Origin: Siphonodentalium dalli
Lineage: Eukaryota > Mollusca > Scaphopoda > Gadilida > Siphonodentaliidae
Assembly: GCA_032622095.1 (NCBI GenBank)
Contig: CP136062.1
Coordinates: 134,619,282 to 134,683,281 of the forward strand
Reading direction: 5' to 3'
DNA length: 64,000 nucleotides
Under the pieces are notes generated by a model. The model was given only the letters and a program-made list of their open reading frames with translations. It ran no database searches and was not told the origin of the DNA. Both the position numbers and the translations under genes were made by a program. This document shows, piece by piece, positions 35,712 to 47,520 of this stretch; positions within the stretch are counted from its first letter, which is position 1, and each line of letters opens with the position of its first letter.

Positions 35712-37127
35712 CAGGGGGATGGGTCAAAGAAAAAAAAATAACGGATACAAGGTGGAAATTTTGTGTTTTTCAGTTTTGGGGACCCACTACACCTGGAGCG
35801 TAAGTTTTTTCCACCCAGGTCTGGGACACCCACCCCCACTATTGATGAAAACCTTGTAAATTCTACTAAATAATGTGTTTTTGGCAGGGTAAGGGTATCT
35901 CATTGTGTCTGCACCGGAACTGAGAGAACGCTGATCAAGTACACCCACAACAAATAAACAAACAAAGCACATGCCTGAAAAATATGCCAACAAAACCTTT
36001 AAAAACTCAAATATTTATGGTTATAAATGTCAAATTACACACTTTAACAGGATAGATGTGTCCCTTATTAGCAATAGGTTAAAATATGTGCATGTGTAAA
36101 GTATAAACACCATCAATTTGATTAAATAAACACAGTTCCAGTCCTCTCCATGTGGGAAATCACTGGTGAGCAATGATGAGCTCCCCTTAAAACCATTCTA
36201 GGCGAGTGGCGAGTAGCTCTCATACAAAATGTCAAGGCGAGTAGTATCTCACGAAGGCCTGAGGGGGAGTACGGGAGGTGGTCAGGGGGCCTCCCCGGAA
36301 CATTTTGAAAATTAGATGCTCTGAGATTGGATCTGGAGCCTTTTAATGCTCCAATCACTGTTCAAATAACGATTTTGTGTCAATAAGAGACAAAAATGCA
36401 ATGCCACATTGCTAATAGTACACAAGCAAGTAAGTTGGTATATTTGAAATAAAGGTATCTGATATATTACGCACATTTGAAGCATGTGTATTCTGAGTTA
36501 TCTGTTGTGCAGAAATTGTATTGCCGATGTGATCGGAATCGGTTCGATTTTGAATTGATTCCTCAATCTATTTTAGTAAATAGCGCATATAATAAAAAAA
36601 AAAACCTTCGTGTTTTGAGTGAATACCATAATTACCCCATTCGTGGTCACAGTGAGATACTGGAATCATCACTGGTGGCCTTTAGCCACTCGTGATGATT
36701 CCAGTATATCACTGTGACCACTCATGAGATACTTCCAATATTCACTCAAAACACGCAGGTATCCTCCATTTATAATACTTTAAAAAAAAAGCCATGATAA
36801 ACTATGAGAAAAGATGAGAATGGATTTTTTTCATTGCAATTGTTTTCCTCGACCAAAACCGGACCCACCCCATGATTTCAACTGTTAAAGGGAGAAATTG
36901 TGGACAAATAAATAAATATAGAGCCCCCTCACTTGTATAAGGCTATAGCATGCACTACTACATGAATCTGATTGTTTCAATGATTCAATTCATTTTGAAG
37001 CTGTAATTTGTCTTAGAAATGATTTTGGAAAAAAATTGCATGACATCAGAAAAAATCTGCATTCCGGACTCTGGGATACCCACCCACCCGGTCCTTGTAT
37101 CCTGCAATTTTTTCCGACCCCCCCCCG
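35712..37127. mobile_element. 1416-bp non-autonomous TIR element
   Basis: Inserted in tandem copy 4: the empty site reads CGTGTTAAAATTGTG, and here GTTAAAA is present on both sides (35705-35711 and 37128-37134). The left terminus CAGGGGGATGGGTC..GGATACAAGG and the right terminus in reverse complement CGGGGGGGGGTCGG..GGATACAAGG are imperfect inverted repeats of about 35-40 bp. No transposase is visible, and interior open frames lack domains. The 7-bp duplication with a CAGGGG end suggests a hAT-like element with an eroded eighth base. A TTAA target within GTTAAAA is the alternative. A 64-bp-arm hairpin lies inside. Confidence 0.75.
36609..36755. repeat. hairpin with 64-bp arms
   Basis: The left arm 36609-36672 (CGTGTTTTGAGTGAATA..TGGAATCATCAC) pairs with 36692-36755 (GTGATGATTCCA..TATTCACTCAAAACACG) across a 19-nt loop, with few mismatches. 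GTGGTCACAGTGA lies within the stem. It is in the interior of the 1416-bp TIR element and may itself be a nested foldback. Confidence 0.85.
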
Positions 37128-37288
37128 GTTAAAATTGTATATTTTGTTTACTTCAATGCGGCATGCAGGCACAGGCAATGCCTACAGAAATGTAGTTCAA
37201 GCATGTATAGACCTATTTCGATACCGGGAAAACTTAAAAGGGGAAGCATGTATTTTGAGATGCAAACCGCCATATGGCTTTAGATTAA

Positions 37289-37789
37289 TAGCATGGGAGG
37301 CCTTTGTTGTCGAAATATTCATATTTGTTCCAACCACACAAACAGAGAGACTATTACAATGTACATAGTTTTGTATATACCACAATCATCGCGTAAATAG
37401 CATGCTACCATCCAGATCTACTATGTATTATCTAAACAAGAACCTGACTGCGTTACAGAGGACAGCGCAATTCTATCGGATAATCACACAAAAAGTATAT
37501 AAACGCTCTTTATTATTTCCATATCAGGAATACACTAACGAAGAACGCTCTTTATGTGTATCATCATAATATAAACAAACGCCAGAAAAGGTAACTTTTT
37601 TGTACACTTGTTTACATAACAATGGGTAAACATCTGACAATAACATAATGTTTATGCGATATGTCTAATTGCTATACGAACAAAGTCTGTCTATATTTGA
37701 ATATTCTTTCTGTTTATGGCGGTTTTCAACGGAGGTGAGTATTTTACCAGCATACCCACCACCAAGGCCTCCCGTGCCTTTAAAAATTT
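37289..37789 (-). mobile_element. 501-bp TTAA-flanked MITE
   Basis: Flanked by TTAA at 37285-37288 and 37790-37793; the corresponding site in tandem copies 1-3 carries one TTAA. Termini are inverted: left TAGCATGGGAGGCCTTTGTT, right (reverse complement) AGGCACGGGAGGCCTTGGTG. Inside are two reverse-oriented AATAAAGAGCG motifs about 44 bp apart (near 37503 and 37547). TTAA target duplication is characteristic of piggyBac-type transposition, but the TIR sequence is not diagnostic. No coding capacity. A second copy spans 57231-59842. Confidence 0.75.
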
Positions 37790-38640
37790 TTTTGTTTTGA
37801 TTGAGCTGTTTTTTTTTTATTCTGGTAAATAACTATATTCCAATGCCATGACCAACTTAGAGCACCACATCCAATGGGTTAACTGGAAAATCCAATTGGG
37901 CGTGTGTTGACCCAGAAACACAACCCGTGCGCTGTACGACATTGAACAATCTTGATAATGGATGTGCTTTACAAATAAATCGGGAAACGATTGTTACAAA
38001 AGGTGGAGCTAGATCCTTCCAGATCGAGAAAAGAATCATAACTATCCCAACATATAGGCGCTGTCGTGCTAGATCAAGAACAGAATCCCAACTCTATCAA
38101 CAGATGTGGTAAGGAGAGTCAGTATATAATCTCGTTGCTGATAAGATTGCATAATTCAACGATTCGACCACATGCTTAAGTGTGCCCCATCCGACATTGT
38201 TGACTGGCACTCCAATAAACACTTATGGTATACAGTGTTTGTGGTTTAGTTGCCCATTAACGAATATTTAAGAGCATGGTTAGTGAAAATTTGTGTGAAA
38301 TCGGACATAAGCGAGCGATAATTTTAAACGCGCCAAAATCGTGACAGATAAACAAACACACACCCTCGCTATCTCACCCCACATATAGAGCCTCACACAC
38401 ACACACAAACGCATCCCATACGTGTGCAAGGGGGGTCTCTGGGGACTTTGACATAATCCCGGGAAATGGGGACTCGGAGATAGATGTGTTGGAATCATTC
38501 CATTCCGTTGTACATTTGACACATTGGTCCGTGTCCTTATAGCACTGTCGAACTGTTGACATGTTGCCCGTTGCGACATTTTAAAAATAATGCCATAGAA
38601 TGGGGACTTCAAAATGGGGACCTTGTCAACCGGATGTGCA

Positions 38641-39350
38641 TGTGAATGTAACTGGGGACGTGCGTTTATCTTTTCGATAAAGCACACCTAACCATCCATA
38701 TGGGGACCTTTGTCATACATGTATGCGTGTGAATGTAACTGGGGACGTGCGTTTATCTTTTCGATAAAGCACACCTAACCATCCATATGGGGACCTTTGT
38801 CATACATGTATGCGTGTGAATGTAACTGGGGACGTGCGTTTATCTTTTCGATAAAGCACACCTAACCATCCATATGGGGACCTTTGTCATACATGTATGC
38901 GTGTGAATGTAACTGGGGACGTGCGTTTATCTTTTCGATAAAGCACACCTAACCATCCATATGGGGACCTTTGTCATACATGTATGCGTGTGAATGTAAC
39001 TGGGGACGTGCGTTTATCTTTTCGATAAAGCACACCTAACCATCCATATGGGGACCTTTGTCATACATGTATGCGTGTGAATGTAACCGGGGACGTGCGT
39101 TAATCTTTTCGATAAAGCACACCTAACCATCCATATGGGGACCTTTGTCATACATGTATGCGTGTGAATGTAACTGGGGACGTGCGTTTATCTTTTCGAT
39201 AAAGCACACCTAACCATCCATATGGGGACCTTTGTCATACATGTATGCGTGTGAATGTAACTGGGGACGTGCTTTTATCTTTTCGATAAAGCACACCTAA
39301 CCATCCATATGGGGACCTTTGTCATACATGTATGCGTGTGAATGTAAATA
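38641..39350. repeat. 87-bp satellite, about 8.2 near-identical copies
   Basis: TGTGAATGTAACTGGGGACG recurs at 38641, 38728, 38815, 38902, 38989, 39076, 39163 and 39250, with a partial copy at 39337. Copies differ by only one or two bases. Each unit contains a hairpin (GTGCGTTTATC, loop TTTTC, GATAAAGCAC, with a single bulged base) and the 12-bp palindrome CATACATGTATG. There are no spacers, so it is not CRISPR-like. The period is a multiple of three, but every frame contains stops. Confidence 0.95.
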
Positions 39351-40309
39351 TTATTTCCAAATTCACAACACACACCGTCATTCTTATATATTATTGAAAT
39401 GCAGTGACTTTCGTTGGCGGAATCATTTTTGTAAATTTATCGTTGCATCCCGAATCTAGTCATAAATATTTACATTTGAGTGTAGTTCAGGCGATGTTTT
39501 CAATGGAGTGGTACGGTCGATTTGTTTCATATTTTTGGCTCTGAGCCTCTGATAGTAGAATGCTACATTCTCCCAGTTGGCATGGTGCCTGAATACTAAA
39601 TTATCAGTTTCACGAGCCCGAACAAGTCCATAATATGTCTTTAATATATTAACTTTATAATGTTTAATAATAAAGGTTGTGTTAAACATGCTGCCTCATT
39701 ACATTATTAACAGTGGATTACCCGTATATGTCTGCCCGAGTCTCAATGATCTAGTCATTTGGACAGACATTTGTTTACTACAGTTCCTTATGCCAAATTT
39801 CTAATTTGTTTATGAATAGAACCTGGTGTGAAATTGTCTACAATGGAGGTTACGAGCAGTTTACCTCATCAAAATACAAACCATTAATAGAACCATGCAT
39901 ATATAGCATCAGTTCTGACCGTCGCTCGCAGACGAGTATGATTCGCCACACCGTAGCAGTTCAACCAGGCTCTGCTCAATGCTCATAATTAATTTTGACC
40001 AAATGTATATTTGTTTTCAATATTTAATAATTTGTGCAATAATAGCAAATAAGTCTCAATAGAAATATGCATTTTTTCAAGACTGAGTTGACAATAATGA
40101 AATTGATCATCTGGACGATACAGACACCGTGAAATAACATCAACCGAAAGAACCAACAAAGAACATCAACATATTTAGCATATATGTACAACCCAACTAA
40201 TAGAGCTATAAATATGACTTGTACGTTAAATACCGTAACGAATCAACACAGATATATATCTATTGGCCTATCATATATGTAAAGATAAGTTTATTGACAA
40301 TCAAGTCAC

Positions 40310-40410
40310 CTTCGTGAAGATTGGATGAGAAATGCGACATGCAGCCTGAACGGAAGAAATTGTTGACAGACAGACATACTCACAGACTTCTGCTCGATCG
40401 ATGACAATGG
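40310..40410 (+). repeat. dispersed repeat fragment (GATTGGATGAGAAATGC type)
   Basis: GAAGATTGGATGAGAAATGC, then GCCTGAACGGAAGAAATTGTTGACAGACAGAC and CTGCTCGATCGATGACAATG, match 42620-42715 in the same orientation. A further degenerate duplicate lies at 42415-42520. Confidence 0.7.
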
Positions 40411-40429
40411 GGATATCATTTAAGTCCGT

Positions 40430-40500
40430 TTGTTTGAGGTCCCCAGTCAGTGTAAAGTGACTAAAGTATAAAATCACATTGAAGTCCCCAGTTTGCACCC
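40430..40500 (+). repeat. GTCCCCAG-bounded ~63-bp repeat, copy 1
   Basis: GAGGTCCCCAGT..TAAAATCACATTGAAGTCCCCAGTTTG matches 45389-45452 (GAGGTCCCCAGT..ATATCACATCGAAGTCCCCAGTTTG). More GTCCCCA/TGGGGAC motifs cluster at 46055-46205 and in the 87-bp satellite. Confidence 0.65.
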
Positions 40501-41149
40501 ATATAGTCTTATATAATCAAATTACATGGTTACATCGCAAGTTGATTCTTTTGATATCGATAGAAAGTAGAAACCGACCGGTCTCCATGACTTGCATTTG
40601 TTATAAAATTATGACGTGATTAACTGTATTGTTATATCACCCATTACATTGTGTATTGAGACTGTGGTCGGTTATGGTAGGTGATATTCGGTATTCGTAC
40701 GGATCACATTTGACATGTCAGATCGTGTGACTATATTTTCTACTTTCAATTTGAGGTGCGTCTGCGATGTGTTCAAATTGGAAGCTTTGTTTATTGTTCT
40801 GTGGATTACTTTTACACCCGATATGGATAGTCATGTGCATTTATAATAATACCGACAGGTCACATATCATATTCAAGGTAAATAGTTTCGTTTAACGACG
40901 CCTGTAAATGGCTGTATGTAATAAACTGGCTGATAATCATGCATTTATGGAGGTCACTTTTTGCTACCAAATTTTGTAGGGAATCTGCGATAATGAAAAA
41001 TAGGCCCACTACATGAGCAGATGTGAACCCACATATAGGGTCTACTACAAGAACAAATTGAGACCACCACCGATTCAGGTACAGTGGTCCACAGTAATAT
41101 CAAGAGTAGAGTTATTCCTCTTAGCTATATACAATAATTTTATTATCCA

Positions 41150-41572
41150 GAATTAAGCACTGGTCAGCTATATAGCATATAAGCACTTGAATTGGTAGAT
41201 TTGGGTATTTGACCTTCAATCGACCAAATTTCAAGGTCAAGGTCATGTCGGCCAACTGTGTGGACATTCCCAAGTTAGTCCTCATATGATAGTAACCATA
41301 TATACAATTTTTCTTTAAAATCCAGTGATATTTGGGCATTTGACCTTGATATGACCAGATTTCAAGGTCAAAGTCATATCGCACAGCGCTCATATTCGAA
41401 CTTGACCAGCCTATGGACGAGACCTAACCACATACCAAATATACAGTTCATATCTCAAACGGTTCAAAAGTTATCGTCTTTCGTACAGACGGACAGACAG
41501 ACGGACGGACGCCGTGACACACGACATATCACCAACTCAGATGCCGACATTACGTGGACCCACTAGGGTGGG
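41150..41572 (+). repeat. dispersed repeat with TTTCAAGGTCAAGGTCAT units
   Basis: Two related units (about 41200 and 41335) contain TTGGGTATTTGACCTT, then GACCA(A/G)ATTTCAAGGTCAA. They are followed by a CAGACGGACAGACAGACGG microsatellite-like tract and the end CCCACTAGGGTGGGTGCACA. This is a typical short invertebrate interspersed repeat, without coding potential. Confidence 0.7.
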
Positions 41573-42414
41573 TGCACATAAAAATGGAGTATTTGTATCA
41601 ACTAAAGCTGAACGTAGATAGGCCTATACTATAGTAGTATGGACAACGGTAGTGCAACATGACTAGAATACTACCGCTCACAAAGTTTCTCTACCGAAAT
41701 CTATATAACTCGTCTTCGGTACGTTTCGAACTAGGACTACGGTATAAAAAATCCAAATATAAATTATAAATCATATTTAATAAATGGGCCTACTTTTGCG
41801 AGAGGTTGCGATCAAATCATGTCCGCCTGAAGACACCCTAAACAGGCAGATCACGTGATCAGACAGTAACAGTTGTGACTAGGCAATAAATGATTTTTTT
41901 ATCACTTTATTATTATATTATAATTTAATTTATATCACTTAGCCTATCACTTAACACAATTTCGGCGGTTTAATACAAAATTCAGTTTTCTGTCATGTTT
42001 CAGGGGACAAAATCTGCTTTGGGGGAGGGGTAGATCCGAGGTATCTCTGAATCTGATCGGTGGCTAGGCGAGTAATCACAGCCTGACCCCGGGCTAGGGG
42101 AGTTGTAGCTAAATTTCAAAGTATCAGGTAGGCCTATCACTAGTGCAACATGACTAGAATACTACCGCTCACAGAGTTTCTCTACCAGGTCCTGGTCAAC
42201 GCTCAATCGATCTAGTCCCAAATATGGTCCCGTTTTATACCGGGAGATATCGTTATGTTCCGTCTCCAACACACACATACAGCAACGGCGGAATATACCG
42301 TGATTGGCCGATGTAAATTATCGTCTGCAAACGATGTTATTTCGTTCTAAATGACGCACACACCATTCCGATAAATGAATACAGCATGAAGTTAGACATG
42401 TCAAATGTCAATAA

Positions 42415-42715
42415 ACGTTCTCACCTAGGCATTGAGATGAACAAATATACAAAATTTGGTGATGATAGGATGAGAAATCTGGCATGCAACCTGAACAAAA
42501 CAAATATAGTGATACAAAGAACAGGAAACCAAAGATGGCTCAATGGCGGCCATTTTGGAACGGAACCAAAAGGGGACGCTAATCACTTAGGCATTGAGAT
42601 GAACATAAATACAAAATTTGGTGATGATTGGATGAGAAATGCAGCCGGTAGCCTGAACAGAACAAATTGTTGACAGACTCAGACTGACAGACTTCCGCTC
42701 GACCGATGACAATAG
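42415..42715 (+). repeat. duplicated dispersed repeat (two units)
   Basis: CACCTAGGCATTGAGATGAAC..ACAAAATTTGGTGATGAT..GGATGAGAAAT occurs at 42421 and again at 42585, separated by a gap with ATGGCGGCCATTTTGG. The second unit extends into GACAGACTTCCGCTCGACCG as in 40310-40410. The 95-codon open frame across it is a by-product. Confidence 0.7.
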
Positions 42716-42767
42716 CTTAGATTGACTTTGTCAAGATAATCTAAAAAGCGGAAGAATCAAATTATTC

Positions 42768-43191
42768 ATACAAAGTAGGGCCCTGCGAAGCTTCGAATCG
42801 ATGTCGACATCGGCGATCTGGCTGAATCGGGATCGACATAGAATCGGCTGTCGGCCCGTGTTGGGTATTTTTCTAATCGGGTAACATGCGATTTTGTCGG
42901 GAGATTTGCACATATATTAATATATATTAATATTGCATTGATAGGCCTATATGGTTGGTTACGTTCAATACGTTGAAATAAAACAAACAGAATAGATAAT
43001 AATGGATAATAAGTCCGAAATTGGCATCCAAATATACGTGAATACGATAATAAGTTTGTCATTTTCCGGATTTTGTCCCGACTTTTACTTTTTATCCCGA
43101 TTCGTATTCGATATCGATGTCGACATCGGGCAGCCGATTCGATTCGAGATTCGAGGATGTAATTACCAATTCGCAGGGCACTAATACAAAG
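42768..43191. mobile_element. hAT-type MITE with 8-bp target-site duplication
   Basis: The element spans 42776-43183 (408 bp). Termini are inverted: left TAGGGCCCTGCGAA, right (reverse complement) TAGTGCCCTGCGAA, 13 of 14 matching. It is flanked by a perfect 8-bp direct repeat, ATACAAAG, at 42768-42775 and 43184-43191. An 8-bp duplication with TAGGG-type ends fits the hAT superfamily. Subterminal regions are rich in ATCGATGTCGACATCGG-like palindromes on both sides and can pair with each other. No transposase; the 175-codon minus-strand frame crossing it extends beyond its ends and is not real. Confidence 0.88.
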
Positions 43192-46100
43192 TATTACACA
43201 ATCAACTAAATTATACATTGACATACTTGAAATACACAATCTCTTAAAGGTGCACAATGCAATGTTTTGTATGAAACTATGAATCCCAAGCATCTTATTG
43301 AGTTTTCTCGACTTGTCGACTGGCAGATTTCAGGATCGACTTTCCTGAAAATCCAGTTGAGGTAACCATTTCAAACAAATAAAGAATACAACTTTGAAAT
43401 GAAAACCGAAGAAACTTATTAATAAAAGGTGTAATGTCAGTTTGTGGCTAGAGAACTTCTTCAAATAACAGAGTTTTGGCCAAAATGAGTTTTATAAACG
43501 GTTTAACCTTGATGTAGACCATTATATATTGTCAACATTGAAGAAAGCCACCCCTTTTAAAAGAAATCAGAGAAAAAGTGGGTTTTTTTTTAAGTCGACC
43601 CTTGAAATATTGAAGAATTCATGAAAAGTCTGTGGGTGACGTGCAATGTGGGCGTTATGAAAACTTGATATCTTTCCTCTGTCGATTAATATCCCAATGC
43701 TCTGCAAACTGTAGCATAGCTCAGATATCTGTATCGTACCTATTTTTGACAATTAATGTTGTACATACATCTTTAATTATGCGCATTATCTTCACATAAC
43801 GTCGGCTCAGTGCAATCTTGTTCTAACTTCTAAGTCCATAATGGCGGCAAAATGAGTTATTGGTACTCGTCGAGTCGTCATATGATTAGCCATCTTATGC
43901 ACACTTGACATGGTGCAATATTGTGCACCAAATTTGAATGAGATGCCATGCAATCTTGTTCCAAGACCGAAAACCCACATTTCGGTAATGCTATAATGTC
44001 CTATGTCATTTTAGCCATTGAAAAGGGCGAGCGCTACCATGTGACAACTACACAGCGAATGACCATACACAAAACAACTGCACTTAGTAGCTAAATATAG
44101 CACAAGTTTACACCGTTAATTCTATAATGTTCTAAGTTCATGTATAGTGCTGTATATATACCGGTATGGCTCTAAATTGACGGCTTCATTGCTCTAATAC
44201 TATTGCACATATGTATGTAATGTATAATCGTTTAGAAATAAATAATATACAGAGACGTGAATGTCGACATATTCGATCATTTATAATCGCTATAATAAAA
44301 CAGAGATGGGTACGCAAACGTTGCAAAACGATTGGGTGCATTTGTGGAATAAGACAATTCGATTGGTCGGCAGCTTATAGGACATTATAGCATTAACGCG
44401 AACAACTAAATGTAGATGAAATCGGTCGCAAATTGTTCTATCTCCAAACACATTTTGTGGAATATATTATGCAGACTACTGACATATATCACGTTGTGTA
44501 GATGCTTTGATTTTGTGAAAGGTCATTGCTTAAATGAAGCCTTGTGTTGACATAAAACAAGGAAGTAGTGACACTGCCAAGGTCATAATATGCATATTTA
44601 AATAATATATATTTATACCTAGTCCGATTTTGCCTGACGCTCCTGTTTTAAAATCTGATATTTATCTGGGAGCATCAGATTTCGCTCCATAGGCCTGGCC
44701 GCCTCTGTGTTTTATAGCTAGGAATTTGTTTGCCAAACGTTATATCAGTTATATCATCGACACATCCATACATCAGCATTAATCTGTGCTGTGCGACATG
44801 TGCTCAGTGTGATGTTATGTATCTATAAATAGCGTTGATGCATGACTCCGTAAAGCAAGCCGAAAGGTAAATGACTAATATTGGTCTGAAAATTGCGCTA
44901 TCTTCGTCTATCCACTATCGATTTGCAACTTATAATTTCGATGGCCCGATGACCTCCTATGGCCCGATGACCAGGATGCACCCCGTGGCTTTTCAAGGAA
45001 GAAGAAGTTGGTAGCCTAGTACTAGGCTACACCTACAGAAACTGAGAAACTTCAGAAAGGACTTAATTCTGTAGCAGAATTTATTATTCAATTTATTGCA
45101 TAAATACTCGAGTGTACACACCTACTGACCTAGTATTGTTCTAAATTAAATGAGACACCCATTAGCTGCACACAACCACAACAGAAAGAAGAAATAATCG
45201 CGATTAAAAAAAATCCAAGAGTTTTTCGAATTCCATTGCATCTTCGGCAGTGAATATATGTCAGGGAAAATTTACTGATTTTCTTTTTTACGGTCACGAA
45301 ACGTAACCGGAATATAAAAAAATGCCTGGATAATTAATCATTCGGGCGGCCCATGATGTGGGGCTGCAACTCTGCATGCAGTTTGTTGAGGTCCCCAGTG
45401 TTAGTGTAGAGTATAATTAATATCACATCGAAGTCCCCAGTTTGACATGGTGATGTTATTTAAAATATCAACTAATTGCGAAGTTGCGAACGGAAATCAG
45501 GGCGATACATTAACATTTCCTCCACGTTCTTTTAACTTTAAGGTCGTCGATTTACACGACCCGCTGTAGGCCTACATATGTTCGCAATCAGAAATTTAAG
45601 AAAGCATAAAAAGAGAATTTTCTATCTTTTCTGAGTTATAAATTTTTGGCCACAAGATCGAAATGCCAACACCTCGAATTTTAATTTTAACACATCGGGG
45701 GTTTAAATATCTAATCTATAGACCTAAACGCTTATTGAAAATTATATTAATGGACACATTCGACTCTAGTCTAAATTCAGTCAGGCTAATTAAATGTATA
45801 AAAGTAACAAAACTTACCGAAATGGCATCCTAATATGATAAATATCCGAAAATTCACCGAGCGCGCCAAGACAACATTGAGAAATCGTCGTGACGTATCA
45901 TCATAGGCATCTAGGTGCGCATGCGCAGTCATTTGACATGTAGGCCCTATGCGCATGCGTAGTAACTTGACACGTGTGTGAATGCGAACTGTGCTAGCGA
46001 GACACACTCCCAGCGTGAGGATGGAGTCTGAAGGTGTCTGACTGAAATCATAAACTGGGGACTTTTTTAATTTTAGTTTTTTCTTGTTCAAGGTCCCCAT

Positions 46101-47520
46101 TTGTGTATTTCAAAGTGGGCAAAAAAATGGGGACCTCATTTAGGTCCCCATTTTTTTTTAGGTCCCCAGTGCAAGGCATAAAATCAGGTCGACGTCCCCA
46201 GTTTGACGTAGTCGCGTACGCATCCCCTCACACACACACACACACACACATCTCACACACTTGTTATATAGTTTATTTGGTGTATATACAAAATATTGAT
46301 ATCCGAATAAAATAAAATACCATAAAATGTATAATTTTATTACATCATTCCTACTGTTATTCCATTCGTTGTCATAATATATAAATATCAATCACCGATA
46401 TACATGTACAAACAAAAGATGACCCTACCTTGCCAGTCTAATCCGAAAAAACTACCGGAATGTCACATTCGAACTATTATTATATGATTTTGACTCGCTA
46501 ATAGTGATATATTGTTAATATTATTATACTACTTGGTCAGTATGTTATCGACCAAAATATATCGGACCTAGGAATACTCATAAGAACCTTATTTCGCACT
46601 CCGCGTATACTGTGCCGCATTTCTTGGTATACAGTGGGACATGGTCGTTTTATTTATAGAAACCTGAATTTTTTGAGAGGAAAAGAAGTCGAACTGCGAC
46701 CCGGAGGCCGAGTCCGGTAAAAGATGTGGTTGGGAATTATGGTGATATGCATGAGAAACCTTCAGTGATAAGCCTTATATAGTTGTCATAATTTGAAGGA
46801 TTAGTTGTTTTAACGGAATTATGAGTTGGTCATTCGTGAAACCAAAATATGTTATATTCCATAATTGCAATCATGGGTATATAATATATGATCTGGAATG
46901 CGTTGCAATTTCTGACAGTGCTATTGCTCGTCAGTGCCATACTTCACACCGATACGACGTTACGGTCGTTACCTCGGGCTCATATCGCAGTCGATATCAA
47001 ACTAACCAGGTAATAGACTGTAATAGCCCAATAATTATTATTGGAGACTGCCCATCAATCATACTCCTTGTCATACTTGATTATGGCTAGGCACAGTTTC
47101 ATAAAAGCAACTGACATAGTTGGGACGTAAGATGGTCTTAAGTTCAAACTTCAGTCGTAAGTGCGTTTCACGACAAGTGTCTTACTTAATATAGTCTTAA
47201 TTTTGGTCTTAACTTATTTAGTCTAACGTGAGGTTCTTAAGAAAAATCCTAAAATTAAGACATAAGTTATGGTCCTCCTTTTGTCGGAAATATAGATGGG
47301 ATCTGGTTCGTGTATGTTATTATAAATAAATTTAAATGAATAACATCTTACGAACACGGAGGGATGTTTCGGAAATTGTGGTCTATAGTTAATAGCCAAC
47401 TGGTACGCTGTAGCAGGGACGTGACCTGCAATGGTTGCGCGATTGGCGGGGTGTGATGCAGTGTCCATTCCCAATACTAACTGGAAAAAGCCAAGACCTA
47501 ACTATACAGTTCTCATTGTT
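43192..47520. other. gene-free stretch
   Basis: No supported gene. Visible items: a perfect 20-bp palindrome at 45011-45030 (GTAGCCTAGT and complement), the GTCCCCAG repeat at 45389-45452, a cluster of GGTCCCCA/TGGGGACC motifs at 46045-46205, a CA dinucleotide run near 46227-46250, and a GGTCTTAAG-rich dispersed repeat remnant at 47100-47270. Open frames such as 46821-47090 are AT-rich and domainless. Confidence 0.5.

Larger units (their letters stand above)
34384..38286. repeat. 1456-bp tandem repeat, copy 4, split by three insertions
   Basis: The copy is recognisable in four pieces: 34384-34725, 35293-35711, 37128-37288 and 37790-38286. Comparison with copies 1-3 shows where foreign DNA entered. 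Copy 4 is more diverged than copies 1-3, and a short stretch after the third insertion is altered. The match ends near 38286. Confidence 0.9.

Noticed and set aside
38280-38687. 135-codon minus-strand frame
   Set aside because: It crosses CA-rich simple sequence and part of the 87-bp satellite, and has a low-complexity Cys/Val run.
38641-39350. Possible CRISPR array
   Set aside because: The copies abut with no unique spacers, the unit is 87 bp, and the genome is eukaryotic. It is a satellite.
42766-43293. 175-codon minus-strand frame over the hAT-type MITE
   Set aside because: It extends across both element ends and has no transposase motif; it is an accident of composition.
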